Translations under genes and position numbers: made by a program
Shown: piece by piece, positions 33,231 to 43,939 of the stretch
Numbering within the stretch: position 1 is the stretch's first letter
Layout of the letters: every line of letters starts with the position of its first letter
The notes under the pieces: model-generated
Seen by the model: only the letters and a program-made list of their open reading frames with translations
Databases searched by the model: none
Told to the model about the DNA's origin: nothing
Source: Rhynchonema sp. JSB1_4
Taxonomy: Eukaryota; Nematoda; Chromadorea; Monhysterida; Xyalidae
Reading direction: 5' to 3'
DNA: 64,000 nt
Assembly: GCA_030248065.1 (NCBI GenBank)
Contig: JASAMV010006819.1
Coordinates: forward strand, 34,010 to 98,009

Positions 33231-36135
33231 CTGCCTTCGTAACATGGTAAATGATGTCATGGGTGTATCTGTGAGCAGAGCTAAGTTGCTGACCATACGC
33301 CTGACAGCTTCACTGCCATTTCACGACGTTTTTACGTGTGCACAAACACACAAATAAAAAGCTTCCGTTGGCTCTGCCTTCGACACATGGTAAATGATGC
33401 CGTGGTTATGTGTGAGCAGACCTAAGTTGCTTACCGTGCGTCTGACAGCTTCACTGTCATTTCACGACGTTTTTGTGTGCACAAACACACAAACTGAAAG
33501 TTTAAGTTGGCCCTGCCTTCGTAACATGGTAAATGATGCCGTGGTTATGTGTGAGCAGACCTAAGTTGCTTACCGTCTCACACTTCACTCCTTTCAATTT
33601 TTGTTGCAACACAATAAAGTTTAGTTTGCCTTCTACATACTTATTTACAACAAACTGACCTTCACTGCTTTACACTTTTTTGTGCACAAGCACACAACTA
33701 AAAGCTTCCGTTAGCTCTGCCTTCGTAAATGATGCCGTGGTTACGTGTGAGCAGACCTAAGTTGCTTGCCGTGCGTCTGACAGCTTCACTGCCATTTCAC
33801 GACGTTTTTGTGTGCACAAACACACAAACTGAAAGTTTAAGTTGGCCCTGCCTTCGTAACATGGTAAATGATGCCGTGGTTATGTGTGAGCAGACCTAAG
33901 TTGCTTACCGTGCGTCTGACAGCTTCACTGTCATTTCACGACGTTTTTGTGTGCATAAACACACAAACTGACAGCTTACGTCGGCTGTGCCTTCGCGACA
34001 TGGTAAATGATGCCGTAGTTACGCGTGAGGAGACCTAAGTTGCATGCCGTGCGTCTGACAGCTTCACTGCCATTTCACGACGTTTTTGTGTGCATAAACA
34101 CACAAATAAAAAGCTTCCGTTGGCTCTGCCCTCGTAACATGGTAAATAATGTCACGGTTATGTGTGAGCAGACCTAAGTTGATCGCCGCGTGTCTGACAG
34201 CTTATTGCCATTTCACGACGTTTTTGTGTGCAAAACACACAAACTGACAGCTTACGTTGCTGTGCCTTGAAATAAAATTAGGACCGTTGTAGTGAAGCTT
34301 ATCATTCACTTTTTGAAATTTTTTAAATTCGGTTAGTTAGCACTATTTCGCTTCGCTCATTGCATTTCACCGTTTTTGTGCAAACACACAAACTGAAAGT
34401 TTAGTTAGCTGCCTTCGTAAATGTAAAGATGACGTTATGAGCAGACAAGTTGCTTACCTCAGTTCCTGCCTCACCATTGTGCAAAACACAAATAAGCTTC
34501 TGTTATTTGCCTTTGAAAATATTGTTAAACTTGCCTTGAGTTCACTCATTTCACGTTTTTTGCAAACACAAAGTTCTTGCTTGCCTTCGTAACATTAAAT
34601 AGCATTATTGTGAGCAGACAGTTGCTTCCGCTGTCTGACAGCTTCACTCATTTCACGACGTTTTTGTGTGCACAAACACACAAACTAAAGTTTAAGTTGG
34701 CCTGCCTTGTGAGATCGTAAATATGCCTGGTTATGTGTGAGCAGACATAAGTTGCTTACCGTGCGTCTGACAGCTTCACTGCCATTTCACGAGTTTTTGT
34801 GTGCAAAACACACAAATTAAGGCTTCGTTGACTTTGCCTTTGAAAAATGGTAAATGATGTCATGGTTATGTGTGAGCAGACCTAAAGTGGGGAATCCTAT
34901 AAATAGCATTCCTTTATTGTAAATCATTCATTCCATACCTTATACCGAAGATAAACAAACCATCTATACTTCAACTGGTGGACCTGCGGGGTATCGTGTC
35001 CCCTATATCCTCGCCCAGTACCCGAAAAAATTACCGTAACCCTACGTCGTGGCCTCTGCTGATATTTCGTCCAATTATGGCCAAGCTGCCTGGACATTAA
35101 TTATTCCCCTTGACTTTCGCTGACTTTGCCGTTATTGGGCCGTGGATGCCACGAATTGGATTTGGGCCATGGAGTTGCCCTGCGCCGTGGAGTGCGCTGA
35201 AGTTTTGCCGTCGTGCCGTGAAGAAAAATTCGGATCGCAGCGTCGTGGAATAAATTTGAATCAAGAAAACTTTGGACCATAGCGTCGTGGACTAAATTTG
35301 GATGAAGAAAATTTCGGACCGATCGAGTCGTGGACTAAACTTTGATGAAGCGAGCCTTTGTGCCGCGATGATTGGCCGACGTGCAACGTTGACTATGTGG
35401 CCGAGAAGCCGAGCAGAAGACTGTGGATGGAGTACGACTAGCCTGAAAGATCTGCAGAGTCGAGCGATGATGTTGGCAAATACAGTGAGAAACAATGGTG
35501 GACTTTGAAGTAGAGATGGTAGTTGAAGCAAGCCACACGATGAAAAAAGGATGTTATGGACATTTGAAACAGTTGAATTAACACTGATCTTTGATAAGCG
35601 CGTGATACAGTTACCCATAAAAGGTGATTTAAACCCATCAATTTCTCCCAAAAATCACTTGTCCCAGGCTCCCTGGCGGGGGGAGGAGTGGGGAATCCTA
35701 TAAATAGCATTCCTTTATTGTAAATCATTCATTCCATACCTTATACCGAAGATAAACAAACCATCTATACTTCAACTCTAAGTTGCTTACCGTGCGTCTG
35801 ACGGCTTCACTGCCATATCACGACGTTTTTGTGTGCATAAACGCACAGACTGCAAGCTTACGTTGGCTCTGCCTTCGTAAAATGGTAAATGATGCCGTGG
35901 GTTTGTGTGAGGAGACCTAAGTTGCTCAGCGCTTGTCCGACAGCTTTACTGCCGTTTCACGACGTTTTTGTGTGCATAAACACACAAACTGAAAGCTTAA
36001 GTTGGCTCTGCCTTCGAAAATTTGTAAATGATGCCGTGGGTATACAGCATGTGAGGAGACCAAAGTTGCTCACCGTGTGTCTGTCAGCTTCACTACCATG
36101 TCACGACGTTTTTGTGCGCATAAAAAGTCAGTCGC
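33231..36135. repeat. Tandem satellite, ~138-bp unit, partly degraded
   Basis: Units carry CCTTCGTAACATGGTAAATG, GTGAGCAGACCTAAGTTGCT, CTGACAGCTTCACTGCC and GACGTTTTTGTGTGC. About ten good units lie at 33231-34250. Shortened, deletion-rich units at 34250-34620 are followed by good ones again. The array is split by the LTR element at 34888-35777 and resumes at 35778. Confidence 0.9.
34888..35777 (+). mobile_element. Miniature LTR retrotransposon (TRIM-like) inside satellite
   Basis: Two identical 89-bp direct repeats (34888-34976 and 35689-35777) start TGGGGAATCC and contain CCTATAAATAG as a TATA-like box. After the left LTR comes TGGTGGACCTGCGGGG, a plausible primer-binding site because it begins TGG. 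Before the right LTR is the purine tract GGCGGGGGGAGGAG. CTAAAG/CTAAG flank it as target duplication, in the middle of the satellite word CCTAAGTTGCT. The interior of about 710 bp has no gag-pol frame, so it must use enzymes from another element. Orientation is inferred from the purine tract. Confidence 0.8.
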
Positions 36136-36139
36136 TCAC

Positions 36140-36970
36140 TCGTGTATGATAGTCATATCACCATCTGGAGCAATTCCGCCCCATATTACATTTGTGCTCC
36201 CAGATCCCCGCACATAGTTGGGATATTCAGTCGCTCGCACATGTATTGAGGTTATCCTGCCACCTGGGGCAATTCCGTCCCATGTTACATTTGTACTCCT
36301 AGATCCCCGCACATAGTTGGGATATTCAGTCTCCCGCACATGCATGGAGTTTATCCTGCCACCTGGGGCAATTCCGTCCCATATTGCATTTGTACTCCCC
36401 GATCCCCGCTCATGGTTGGGATATTCAGTCGCTCGCACATGTATAGCGGTCATCTTGCCACTTTGGGCAATTCCGTTCCATATTACATTGGTACCCCCAG
36501 TTCACCACACATAGTTGAGATATTCAGTCTCCCGCACATGCATGGAGGTTATCCTGCCACCTGGGGCAATTTCGTCCCATATTGCATTTGTACTCCCAGA
36601 TCCCCGCTTATAGTTGGGATATTCAGTCGCTCGCACATGTATAGCGGTCATCTTGCCACTTTGGGCAATTCCGTCCCATATTACATTGGTACCCCCAGTT
36701 CACCACACATAGTTGGGATATTCAGTCTCCCGCACATGCATGGAGGTTATCCTGCCACCTGGGGCAATTCCGTCCCATATTGCATTTGTACTCCCAGATC
36801 CCCGCTTATAGTTGGGATATTCAGTCGCTCGCACATGTATAGAGGTCATCTTGCCACTTTGGGCAATTCCGTCCCATATTGCATTGGTACCCCCAGTTCA
36901 CCACACATGGTTGGGATATTCAGTCGCTCGCACATGTATGGAGGTCACTTCAACCTGTGGGCAATTTTGT
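36140..36970. repeat. Tandem repeat, 99-bp unit, alternating variants
   Basis: GGATATTCAG recurs at 36221, 36320, 36419, 36518, 36617, 36716 and onward at exact 99-bp steps. From 36419, two variants alternate (TGCCACCTGGGGC and TGCCACTTTGGGC types), giving a 198-bp higher order. The plus strand is open across all units (33-residue periodic frame), while the minus frame is cut by TGA in one variant. Probably a satellite, not a gene. Confidence 0.85.
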
Positions 36971-37014
36971 CCTATATTACGATTATGGTTCCACCTGACC
37001 AGTGCATTACGGAT

Positions 37015-37180
37015 AAAAAGGATAAACAGGAACAAACTGGAACAAACTGGAACAAACGGGAACAAACGCATTCTGTTGTTCCAGTTTGTTTCCGTTTGTT
37101 CCAGTTTGTTCCTTTTTATATTTTTCGCTTGTTCCAGTTTGTTCCAGTTTGTTCCTGTTTAACTTTTTTATTTTTCCTGT
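37015..37180. repeat. Inverted GGAACAAACT minisatellite, right border
   Basis: Forward units AACAGGAACAAACTGG at 37024-37064, then reverse GTTCCAGTTTGTTCC units to about 37160. Mirrors the left border at 31196-31490. Confidence 0.75.
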
Positions 37181-37188
37181 GGTAGGGC

Positions 37189-37491
37189 ACTAAGGGCTCG
37201 TCCAGATAAACCCGAGACCCGAAGCCCGACCATACGAAACATTTTAGGCTGTATTTATACAGCATGCACCGCCCAGCATCAGTGTATATTATACACGGCT
37301 CCGAAAGAGAAAATATTTCGCATGTTCGGGTTTCGGTAAATTGCGCGGAAAATTAAAAAAACACGAAACCCGAACACGCGGAACATTTTCTCTCCAGAAC
37401 AATTCTGGGCGGCACATGCTGTATAAATACGATTTAACATGTTTCGTTTGTTCGGGTTTCGGGTTTCAGGTCTATCTGGGCGAGCCCTTAG
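37189..37491. mobile_element. Foldback element, ~300 bp
   Basis: TAAGGGCTCGTCCAGATAAA at the left and TATCTGGGCGAGCCCTTA at the right; inner arms CGGGTTTCGG and its complement, TGTATTTATACAGCATG and its complement. No coding capacity. Confidence 0.65.
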
Positions 37492-37982
37492 CAGCGAGAC
37501 GCAGCCGACGGCATGGGCTAATGGTCTCAGGCGTGGTCCTGTGGTCGCACGCGTTAAGCATGGAGAGGTTCAAATCTCGACTCGTCACTTGATCAGTACT
37601 TTTTGCTGGTTTTCCTCATTTTTTCATGTAAATTAATACCGTGATTGCAAAAATGGTGAATAAAATGTCATAAAAAGAATAGAAGTATTTGAACGCGGAA
37701 TGCGGAAAATGGTGAGCAGATAAACGCGGAACGGCAGATTTCTGCACTCCGCATTCCGCGTTTATCTGCTCACTTTTGCGGAATGGTGCGTGCTTGGGTG
37801 ACGATGACAACTTCCAGCGTGCTGACCTCAAATGTTGCGTGTTAACGCAAACAGCAACTGAGATGTTTGACCAAAAGCATAAATTTACTTGCAGAAATTC
37901 GAAATTCCGCAAAGGTGAGCAGATAAACGCGGAATGCGGAATGCAGAAATCTGCCATTCCGCGTTTATCTGCTTACAGCCTA
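37492..37982. repeat. Inverted repeats around AACGCGGAATGC
   Basis: GAGCAGATAAACGCGGAA and its complement occur four times between 37715 and 37977. The loop at 37800-37900 has a distant relative at 41985-42080. No gene supported. Confidence 0.5.
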
Positions 37983-38165
37983 AGGTCGGTGTAAAGTTCG
38001 GTCGAAAGCTCGGTCGGCGTAGCTCGGTGTAAACGTGAAACATTGCCTGTTATTATCGTGGAATATTTCAAGTTTACACCGAGTTCTATCACACTGAGCT
38101 GTCGACCGAGCTTTCCACCGACCTTTACACCCCACTGACCTTTACACCGTTTCCAAAATATCACT
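37983..38165. mobile_element. Hairpin MITE (family D, copy 3), one end lost
   Basis: Begins at AAGGTCGGTGTAAAGTTCGG (inner sequence) and ends TTTCCAAAATATCACTC. The outer left terminus is missing. Confidence 0.65.
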
Positions 38166-39181
38166 CTATGCAGCCAGTTCACGGCTTCCTTGTTCAATCT
38201 GCGTGAAAAACGCAAATTGTAGGTGGCTGATTCAGACATGCCTCGGGCACTTTTTGCAACAAAAATAGGTCATTTGAACAACAAACGTTTTTCCACAGCT
38301 GTTTCATTTACCACGGGGACATGGAAGACCACCTAATGGTCGTCCTGAGAAAGATCTGGGATGCTTTTTGCTTTTCTCTCGACGCAAACCACGCTTATCT
38401 CACATCGTGGTGCCAAAAAAAAACTAACGTTTTGGCCCCTCCAAACTCCAGCAATGCTCATTTCGGTTGAACAACCTCGAGGAACAAAAAGTCAAAATGT
38501 TTTTGACTTCGTTCTTTCTATTCCGCGGACCGTTTTTTTGTTCCTTCACAATTGCGTCAGATCGTTCCGTGTGACGCGCGTATGATACTCGTTTCCGCTT
38601 TTCCTCGGGTGAAGTATACGCGGGTCAGCGGAACGAGTATACGCTCACCTTAGCCCCCGGGGCTCTAATTTGATTTATTTTTATTGGTCATAAATTTTCA
38701 TCCATTAGTAAAAGTAAACTTGAAAGAATCGTTCAAATTAGTGCATCGGTCACCAAAATATTTTTTGCGTGTATTTTTCGGTTCTTTTACCACATTTAGA
38801 TGAAGATTGTCATAACCAGGCTCGACATGGCAGAAGAATGTCAAAATGCTGATCTGAACTGATGTTCTGTTGAAACCACCCAATTTTCCGCTTAAAGTCA
38901 ACGAGCGCTGTGAGTAGAAACGCTTCCACTTAGTGCCCCCGGGCTATATCTGGATTTGTACCTTTTGGTCGTAGGGCCCATTTTTCACATTATAATTTCC
39001 GTTTAGAGCCCCCGGGGATTTATGTGCGGAAAAGTCCGGTAGGTGGTGTCTGCGTGTGCGCGTTTGGTACTTCCATAGCAGAAGATGGCTTTATTGTTTG
39101 CTTTCGTTCGGCTGGCCACCAATAAAAAGCACAAAACTGGGCAAGCGAAAATTCGGGCAAGAAATCAATGTTGTTACGTAC
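38166..39181. other. No clear gene; GGGGCTC palindromes
   Basis: AGCCCCCGGGGCTC-type words at 38651, 38930 and 39005 belong to the small palindromic family of the receptor introns. Downstream exons of the hydrolase gene could lie here but none was identified with confidence. Confidence 0.3.
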
Positions 39182-41252
39182 CGACATGTTCAAAATGATT
39201 GTGCGTGTTGATAATGATCAACTCCCTTGAGTCCATCTGGTCGCGGAATGTCAGGCCAAGATAGTCCCTTGAAACAAAATGCAAACCGTTTTTTTTTTCG
39301 CGTTTTCAGTGTCACTAAAACGTGGGCGAAACTGGCATGTATGGTCACCGGCAGCGAGTAAAGGTAGTTTTCGCCGATTTTGCGTGAAGATCGAACACAG
39401 AATGTTCCGACCATGGTGAAGTGTATGAGTGTGTGTGGTGTGAGCGCTTTTGAACACTACAGTCTACGAGTAAACGGTAGTTTTCCGAGTTGGACACCGA
39501 AACAATCACACTTGAGGTCAGCGTCTGTTAATGTGCTCATTATGAAGGACAGTTTGATGTTGTGAGCGACCGCATGAAAAATACTTGAAATTTGTCAGTG
39601 TGAAGCATCATCAGGTTGGATTTAATGATTTTTCATTATGCATTTTGAAAACAGGGGTACTGGTGTAGTGGACGTGGTCTGGCTTTTGCTACCTATGTAC
39701 TCAGGGTTGGATTAAAAAAGTAAAAAAAATTTTTTGGAAGAAAACATTTTTTTAAAATTTGGCCACTTTTTTATTTTAAAATTTTAAAAAGTAAGTCCAC
39801 TTTTTTTTATTATTTTTTTACTTTTTCCGTTATTTTCTGACTTTTTTAAGGTAAAAAGGCATATTTGCATGTGTTTTATTGCCCATGATTCTCAAAAAAT
39901 TGCCTGCGGCGCTTATATTTCAGTTTGAATTGGTGTTGTGATGGACTCATACAGTTCCCAGACATCCCAACAACAGCTGCATTTGTAATATAGGACACGC
40001 CATACCGTATGTATACTGTACAGTTATTGATGAACGTGTCGTAAGCTATCGACAGACTGCACGTTGCTCGCCTGTTTGCAGTTGTGCGGATTAGCTATGT
40101 ATTTGTTGCTTTTGTGACACAAAGTGAGTATGGTGTGAGTCTTTATTTCTCTTCAAATCTATCCCCAAATTCACAAACTGAAGGTTGGTCTTCCCTTTGT
40201 CATAAACAGTATGTATACCAACAGCCACAGTTACCTTCGAATTCTCAAAGTCATGACCAAGGGGATTAGATCGCAGGTGATTATGTAAAAATGCAAGTCA
40301 GTGGAAAAGTTCTCTTTAGTGTCCCTCAAAACATACCTTACTGACATGATTTCAGAAATTTCATTCTTGAAGAAACCAATTTTTTGGGGGTCCGGAATAA
40401 AAAAAGAGATTTTAAAAAAATTTAAAAAGTTTTTTTAGAAAAAAAGTTCGATAATAAAAAAGGTTTTTAATCCAACCCTGTATGTACCTACCATGCGTTC
40501 AAAACTCTCAACTCTCAAATTGGCAAGGCAACTTTCCGCACATACAGGGTGGAATTTTCGAAACGGTGTAAAGGCCAGTTCGGTGTGAAGGTCGGCGTAA
40601 AGTTTCGGTGTAAACGTGAACCATTAGCTGTTGTTAACGTGAAATGTTTCAAGTTACCGAGGGCTTTCACACTGAGCTGGACCTCTGCACCAAACTGACC
40701 TTTACACCGTTTCGAAAATATCACTCCCATACACAGGTAATGAGTATTGGTCGCGCAATGACATTATAAGAACTGGTCAATTTTTTTCTTGAATTGTGAA
40801 TCGGGAAAGTGACGGGCCAATGACGTTGCGTTACGCGATCGCACACAACGCTTACAATCGACAAGATGTTTCGGACCCGCAGCAACGTGGGTGGTCTGCT
40901 GGATTATTTTCAGGTAAAAACGTTTCGTGATAATCACAAATACCACAGTGGTTGAGAGTGACTGAATCAGGAAAATCAGGATATTGATTTGACGAATTCT
41001 TACCTATATAGTCATTGTGCTACCAGCCTACGGAAGGTATAGGTGCATGCATAATGCACATGTTTTCCCCCAGAACTGATGCCGCACGCACCGCAGATCG
41101 CCCGATCCGCATCCCGTATCGATGAGCACGTTGTAATGGTTGCTGGTAATGAAATACATGATCGGATGCTCCTCGTCCGGGTCGCGCTCGACGATCTTGT
41201 ACACCGTCGACGATACTCGCCCTGAATAATCAGGGTCACATATTGCTGCCAT
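39182..41252 (-). CDS. Metallo-beta-lactamase-fold hydrolase, N-terminal exons
   Basis: Two exons on the minus strand: 41252-41092 and 39267-39182. The donor GTGCGT leaves phase 2 and the acceptor after TTTCAAG continues it exactly. Exon 1 reads STVYKIVERD, MYFIT and NVLIDTGCGSGDLR, the first strands of the fold with the conserved Asp-Thr-Gly. Exon 2 gives DYLGLTF and then LIIINTHNHFEHVG, the metal-binding HxHxxH motif with Glu in place of the usual Asp. Family members hydrolyse thioesters, lactones or similar bonds at a two-metal site; the substrate cannot be told. The 1.8-kb intron holds a hAT element and two MITEs. A donor GTACGT ends exon 2, but further exons (C-terminal metal ligands) were not found, so it is partial. 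Asp to Glu may reduce activity. Confidence 0.6.
39702..40480. mobile_element. hAT-type element in hydrolase intron
   Basis: CAGGGTTGGATTAAAAAAG to TTTTTAATCCAACCCTG, flanked by TATGTACT and TATGTACC (7 of 8 match). 779 bp. Provides the empty site for the TA element at 7250 and is the best full-length member of this subfamily. Confidence 0.8.
40546..40727. mobile_element. Hairpin MITE (family D, copy 4)
   Basis: GGGTGGAATTTTCGAAACGG to CGAAAATATCACTCC; CATACA on both sides. A shortened family member in the hydrolase intron. Confidence 0.7.
40747..41026. mobile_element. TA-target MITE (family C, copy 5)
   Basis: TTGGTCGCGCAATGAC after TA; the right end GTCATTGTGCTACCA is slightly mutated. It lies in the intron just after hydrolase exon 1. 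Confidence 0.7.
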
Positions 41253-41338
41253 CAGGGTTGGGCATTGACGCCTGCGTGTGGATAACGGGTACTAAGTTTC
41301 TGCATTCAGTGTTTATAATAACAACGGTCAGCGAATAA

Positions 41339-41470
41339 TACATACATTCCAAAATTTTTCGTGAACAGAAAAATATTTTCTTCGACTGTGGGATTCGAAC
41401 CCAGGTCCTCCACCTAGGAATCCGAGTCGAAGAAAGCCATTTTTTGTTCACAAAGGATTTTGAATGTATA
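41339..41470. repeat. Hairpin with a tRNA-like core
   Basis: ATACATTCCAAAATTTTTCG and the later ATTTTGAATGTATAC form outer arms. The core, 41431-41381 on the minus strand, begins TTCGACT and ends AGTCGAA (7-bp stem) with a T-arm TGGGTTCGAATCCCA, but it is only 51 nt and lacks a D-arm. Possibly a degenerate tRNA-like insertion; not a functional cytosolic tRNA. Confidence 0.45.
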
Positions 41471-41586
41471 CAGGCGATTATTATACAACATCGTCTGCTG
41501 TCACAAAGCAAACTCACACTGCTATTCCGTGTTTATATCTATTTGTACCTCTGCACATGCAGTGATGTTTTACGCGAGCATAAAAC

Positions 41587-41846
41587 TGTGATCCTCAACC
41601 GTCACACCAAACGTATGCTCCCGGAAGGACTCGAACCTCCGACCTCCCAGCCACCAGGCCTGGACAGCCAGTTACTCCACCAACTGAGCTACGGGAACGC
41701 AGTCTGGCTGCGGCTCAGAATCACTCATAAACACAACGCACGCACGCTCAATACACAGTGAACCGCAGCACACACACATAATACCGGTCCGTTCGTTATA
41801 CGCCTCGACGCGTATGGGTGTGTGTCTATTCGCCAGACCACAAAAT
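41587..41846 (-). mobile_element. tRNA-derived SINE, copy 2
   Basis: Same head and body as the SINE at 463-720 with a few substitutions in the D- and T-arm-like segments. Confidence 0.75.
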
Positions 41847-41879
41847 CAGCTCGTGTATGTTTTTTGAGTCAGGTGGCTA

Positions 41880-42369
41880 ACTGGTGCACCGCCCGTCCGA
41901 AAAAAAGTCGAAACTGGCAACCAACACTCTGAATCACAATTCACGTTTTTCCTTACAAATGACTTCGCGAAATGGTAAGCTTCGACAAGTAAAATTCTGC
42001 TTTTGGCTCAACGCCTTGGTTGCTTGTTTGGGTGAACACGCGCTGCAACTCGATAAGTTGTCGTCATCACAGCAACAGCGCCGTCTTCCACTTCCGTTCA
42101 ATATGAACATGGAGAATGCGAAATGCAGCAACTTGACTGTCCTCGTTCATCCTATCCTAACGCACCGTTTGTTCTTGATAGCTGTGTTTGGATCACTAAC
42201 TTGCCGATAGTAAGTAGCTGAAGCTTAAAGTTTTCAGCAGTCTGACTTGCCCATAATATATTTCTCGCCTGAAAATTCGGGGTACGGACAAATCAGCGGT
42301 GGTCAAAACAGCGGGAAAAAAACAGCGGGCTCATGCGTTTGTATAAACCCTTATTTTGAACATTAGGCT
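41880..42369. other. No clear gene
   Basis: An open plus-strand stretch at 41964-42207 with AAATTCTGCTTTTGGCTCAA resembles the loop at 37800-37900, so it is more likely repeat-derived than an exon. Confidence 0.3.
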
Positions 42370-42860
42370 TAGCGAGAGCAAAAAAAGCAAAAAGCGAAAA
42401 GTTGTGAAGCGCGCACAAACAGCAAAGATTTTGTTGGTTTGAATTTGATGAAACCCGATACCACAAATTTGCGACAGAATTATTTTCAACGCAACGTTTC
42501 GGTGTCCACTAAACACCATCATCAGGCAAATTACCCACTGAAATACTAATTAAAAATAATAAATATGCAAAATTACACAGAAAAACAAAAAAATGAAATT
42601 ATTTTTGAGGAAAATTTGAGCAAAACAGCAAAGATAGTGTGTGCTGCAGCTGTCAACAAAATGCTTGATTCTCAGGCAGATTCTGTCCTGCAGCCTGGTA
42701 TTGAACATAGGGAATCATGTTCATGATGACTTTTTACTTTATTTCAACTTTTTGCATTTTTCGTTTGCTCTCTGAGAAAAGCAAAAAGCGAAAAGCGAAA
42801 TTTCGCAAAACTTTTTGCATTTGCTCTCTGACAAAAGCAAAAAGTTGTCTTTTTGTTTTT
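42370..42860. repeat. AAAAAGC/CTCTGACAAAAGC repeats with a retroelement scrap
   Basis: Blocks at 42375-42400 and 42760-42855 of AAAAAGCGAAAAG and CTCTGACAAAAGCAAAAAG and complements. The block between holds the hammerhead-like sequence described separately. Confidence 0.6.
42484..42532 (-). ncRNA. Hammerhead ribozyme-like sequence, degraded
   Basis: Minus strand: CTGATGA (42525-42519), stem II GGTGT/ACACC with loop TTAGTGG, GAAA (42500-42497), then CGTT. The core and stem II are complete, but the cleavage triplet is GTT, not GTC, and stem I pairs only about 3 bp. The arrangement matches the ribozyme at 61808-61853, so it is probably a scrap of another Penelope-like element. Confidence 0.55.
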
Positions 42861-42939
42861 TGTCAGAGAGCGACCTATAATGATGACAGACTCTAATCAG
42901 ATATGCCGTGCTTGTGCTCTCTGATAACCTGCGAACGCC

Positions 42940-43074
42940 TCAAACGTATCCACCAATTACTATGATGCAGGGCAAAACATCCCAACCTTGGTAAATTGTC
43001 TCTCGAACGGGCTCACACGCAAACGGGAACACCTTGTAACCGTAGACCGGGTGGCTTTTCTTCTTTGCTGCCAT
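42940..43074 (-). CDS. Short basic/hydrophobic ORF, possible first exon
   Basis: ATG at 43074; MAAKKKSHPVYGYKVFPF followed by IYQGWDVLPCIIVIGGY, then GTTTGAG, which could be a donor, or a stop at 42942-42940. The basic N-terminus plus one hydrophobic segment resembles small mitochondrial or membrane subunits, but I cannot name the family. No following exon is identified. Confidence 0.3.
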   Translation of the reverse strand: MAAKKKSHPVYGYKVFPFACEPVRETIYQGWDVLPCIIVIGGYV

Positions 43075-43714
43075 GTTTTGTGACAGATTCGCGTGGATTT
43101 ATTTACGTTTTGGGTTATGTAAGTGATCCCTGTTTATCCATCATTCATTGTGTCGAAATATGCCCGAAGTAACATGTGTACATACAATAAAGGATGAACC
43201 GGCAGCATGCGTTTGTAAATTGTATAGTTCTGCAAATGCACTATCATTCGCACTTGCGTTATTTCCTGATGAGCATTCAGATAGACGCACCAACCATGCT
43301 GTGTTTTGCCGGCTGTTGTGAAGCCCCATTCCCATACTCACAATCGATAAACCGACATTTCCGGTGTATGCAGTGCACATCGTTTATTTGAAATGCATGT
43401 GTCTTTTCAAAGTACATCATGTACACCATCGGGAATGCATACCGTCGGTATCAGTAAAAATAAGACCAAGCCCCAACAAAAGACCAACCCCCTTTCTGTG
43501 TGCAGCGTGTAGCTGGCAAACTGTTCTAAACTTTCACCAAAAATATCGTCTCAAAACGCTATGTACATTGAGTTACAGCATGTTGAAAACGCCTGCTAGT
43601 TCCAACTGGGGGTTGGTCTAGTTTCTTATTTTTGAAAAAGAAAACCAAGTTGGTTGGGGGAGGAATTTTCGCGGACAAGATAGGCAATGTGAGTATGTGC
43701 ACTATGTCTCTAGA
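43075..43714. other. Intergenic; fragments of an unnamed dispersed repeat
   Basis: GTTTATTTGAAATGCATG near 43383, followed by GGGAATGCAT, recurs at 48029 and 53858, the last split by a TA element. Confidence 0.35.
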
Positions 43715-43880
43715 TCAGCGTTGAGCAAAAAAAGGTTTTTTTTTTCAAAAAATCTTAAAAAAAAACGTTTTAAAAAATGTTTTTTAAACGCCCAGATGAC
43801 CAAAATATGCCCCAAAAAAATTGGAAAATGCTCATGTTGGGAAGGAAACGTGGTTAAATGAAGTAATTCTATAAAAACGA
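43715..43880. mobile_element. hAT-type fragment
   Basis: Inverted relative of 60960-61090: ATGCTCATGTTGGGAAGG and CCCAGATGACCAAAATATG match that element's right half. Confidence 0.6.
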
Positions 43881-43939
43881 AGCCTTAAAGAACAGGAAAT
43901 ACAGCGCCCCCCCACAATCGGACCAGAATCGTAGTCCTA

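Noticed and set aside
36340..37185. 281-codon repeat protein gene
   Set aside because: The frame runs from the 99-bp repeat straight into the GGAACAAACT minisatellite, has no recognizable domain and no splice or promoter context. More likely a satellite open by chance and homogenization.
41381..41431. Mitochondrial-type arm-less tRNA
   Set aside because: A 7-bp acceptor and T-arm are present in 51 nt, but no anticodon stem is evident and it sits in the centre of a larger hairpin in nuclear repeat DNA.
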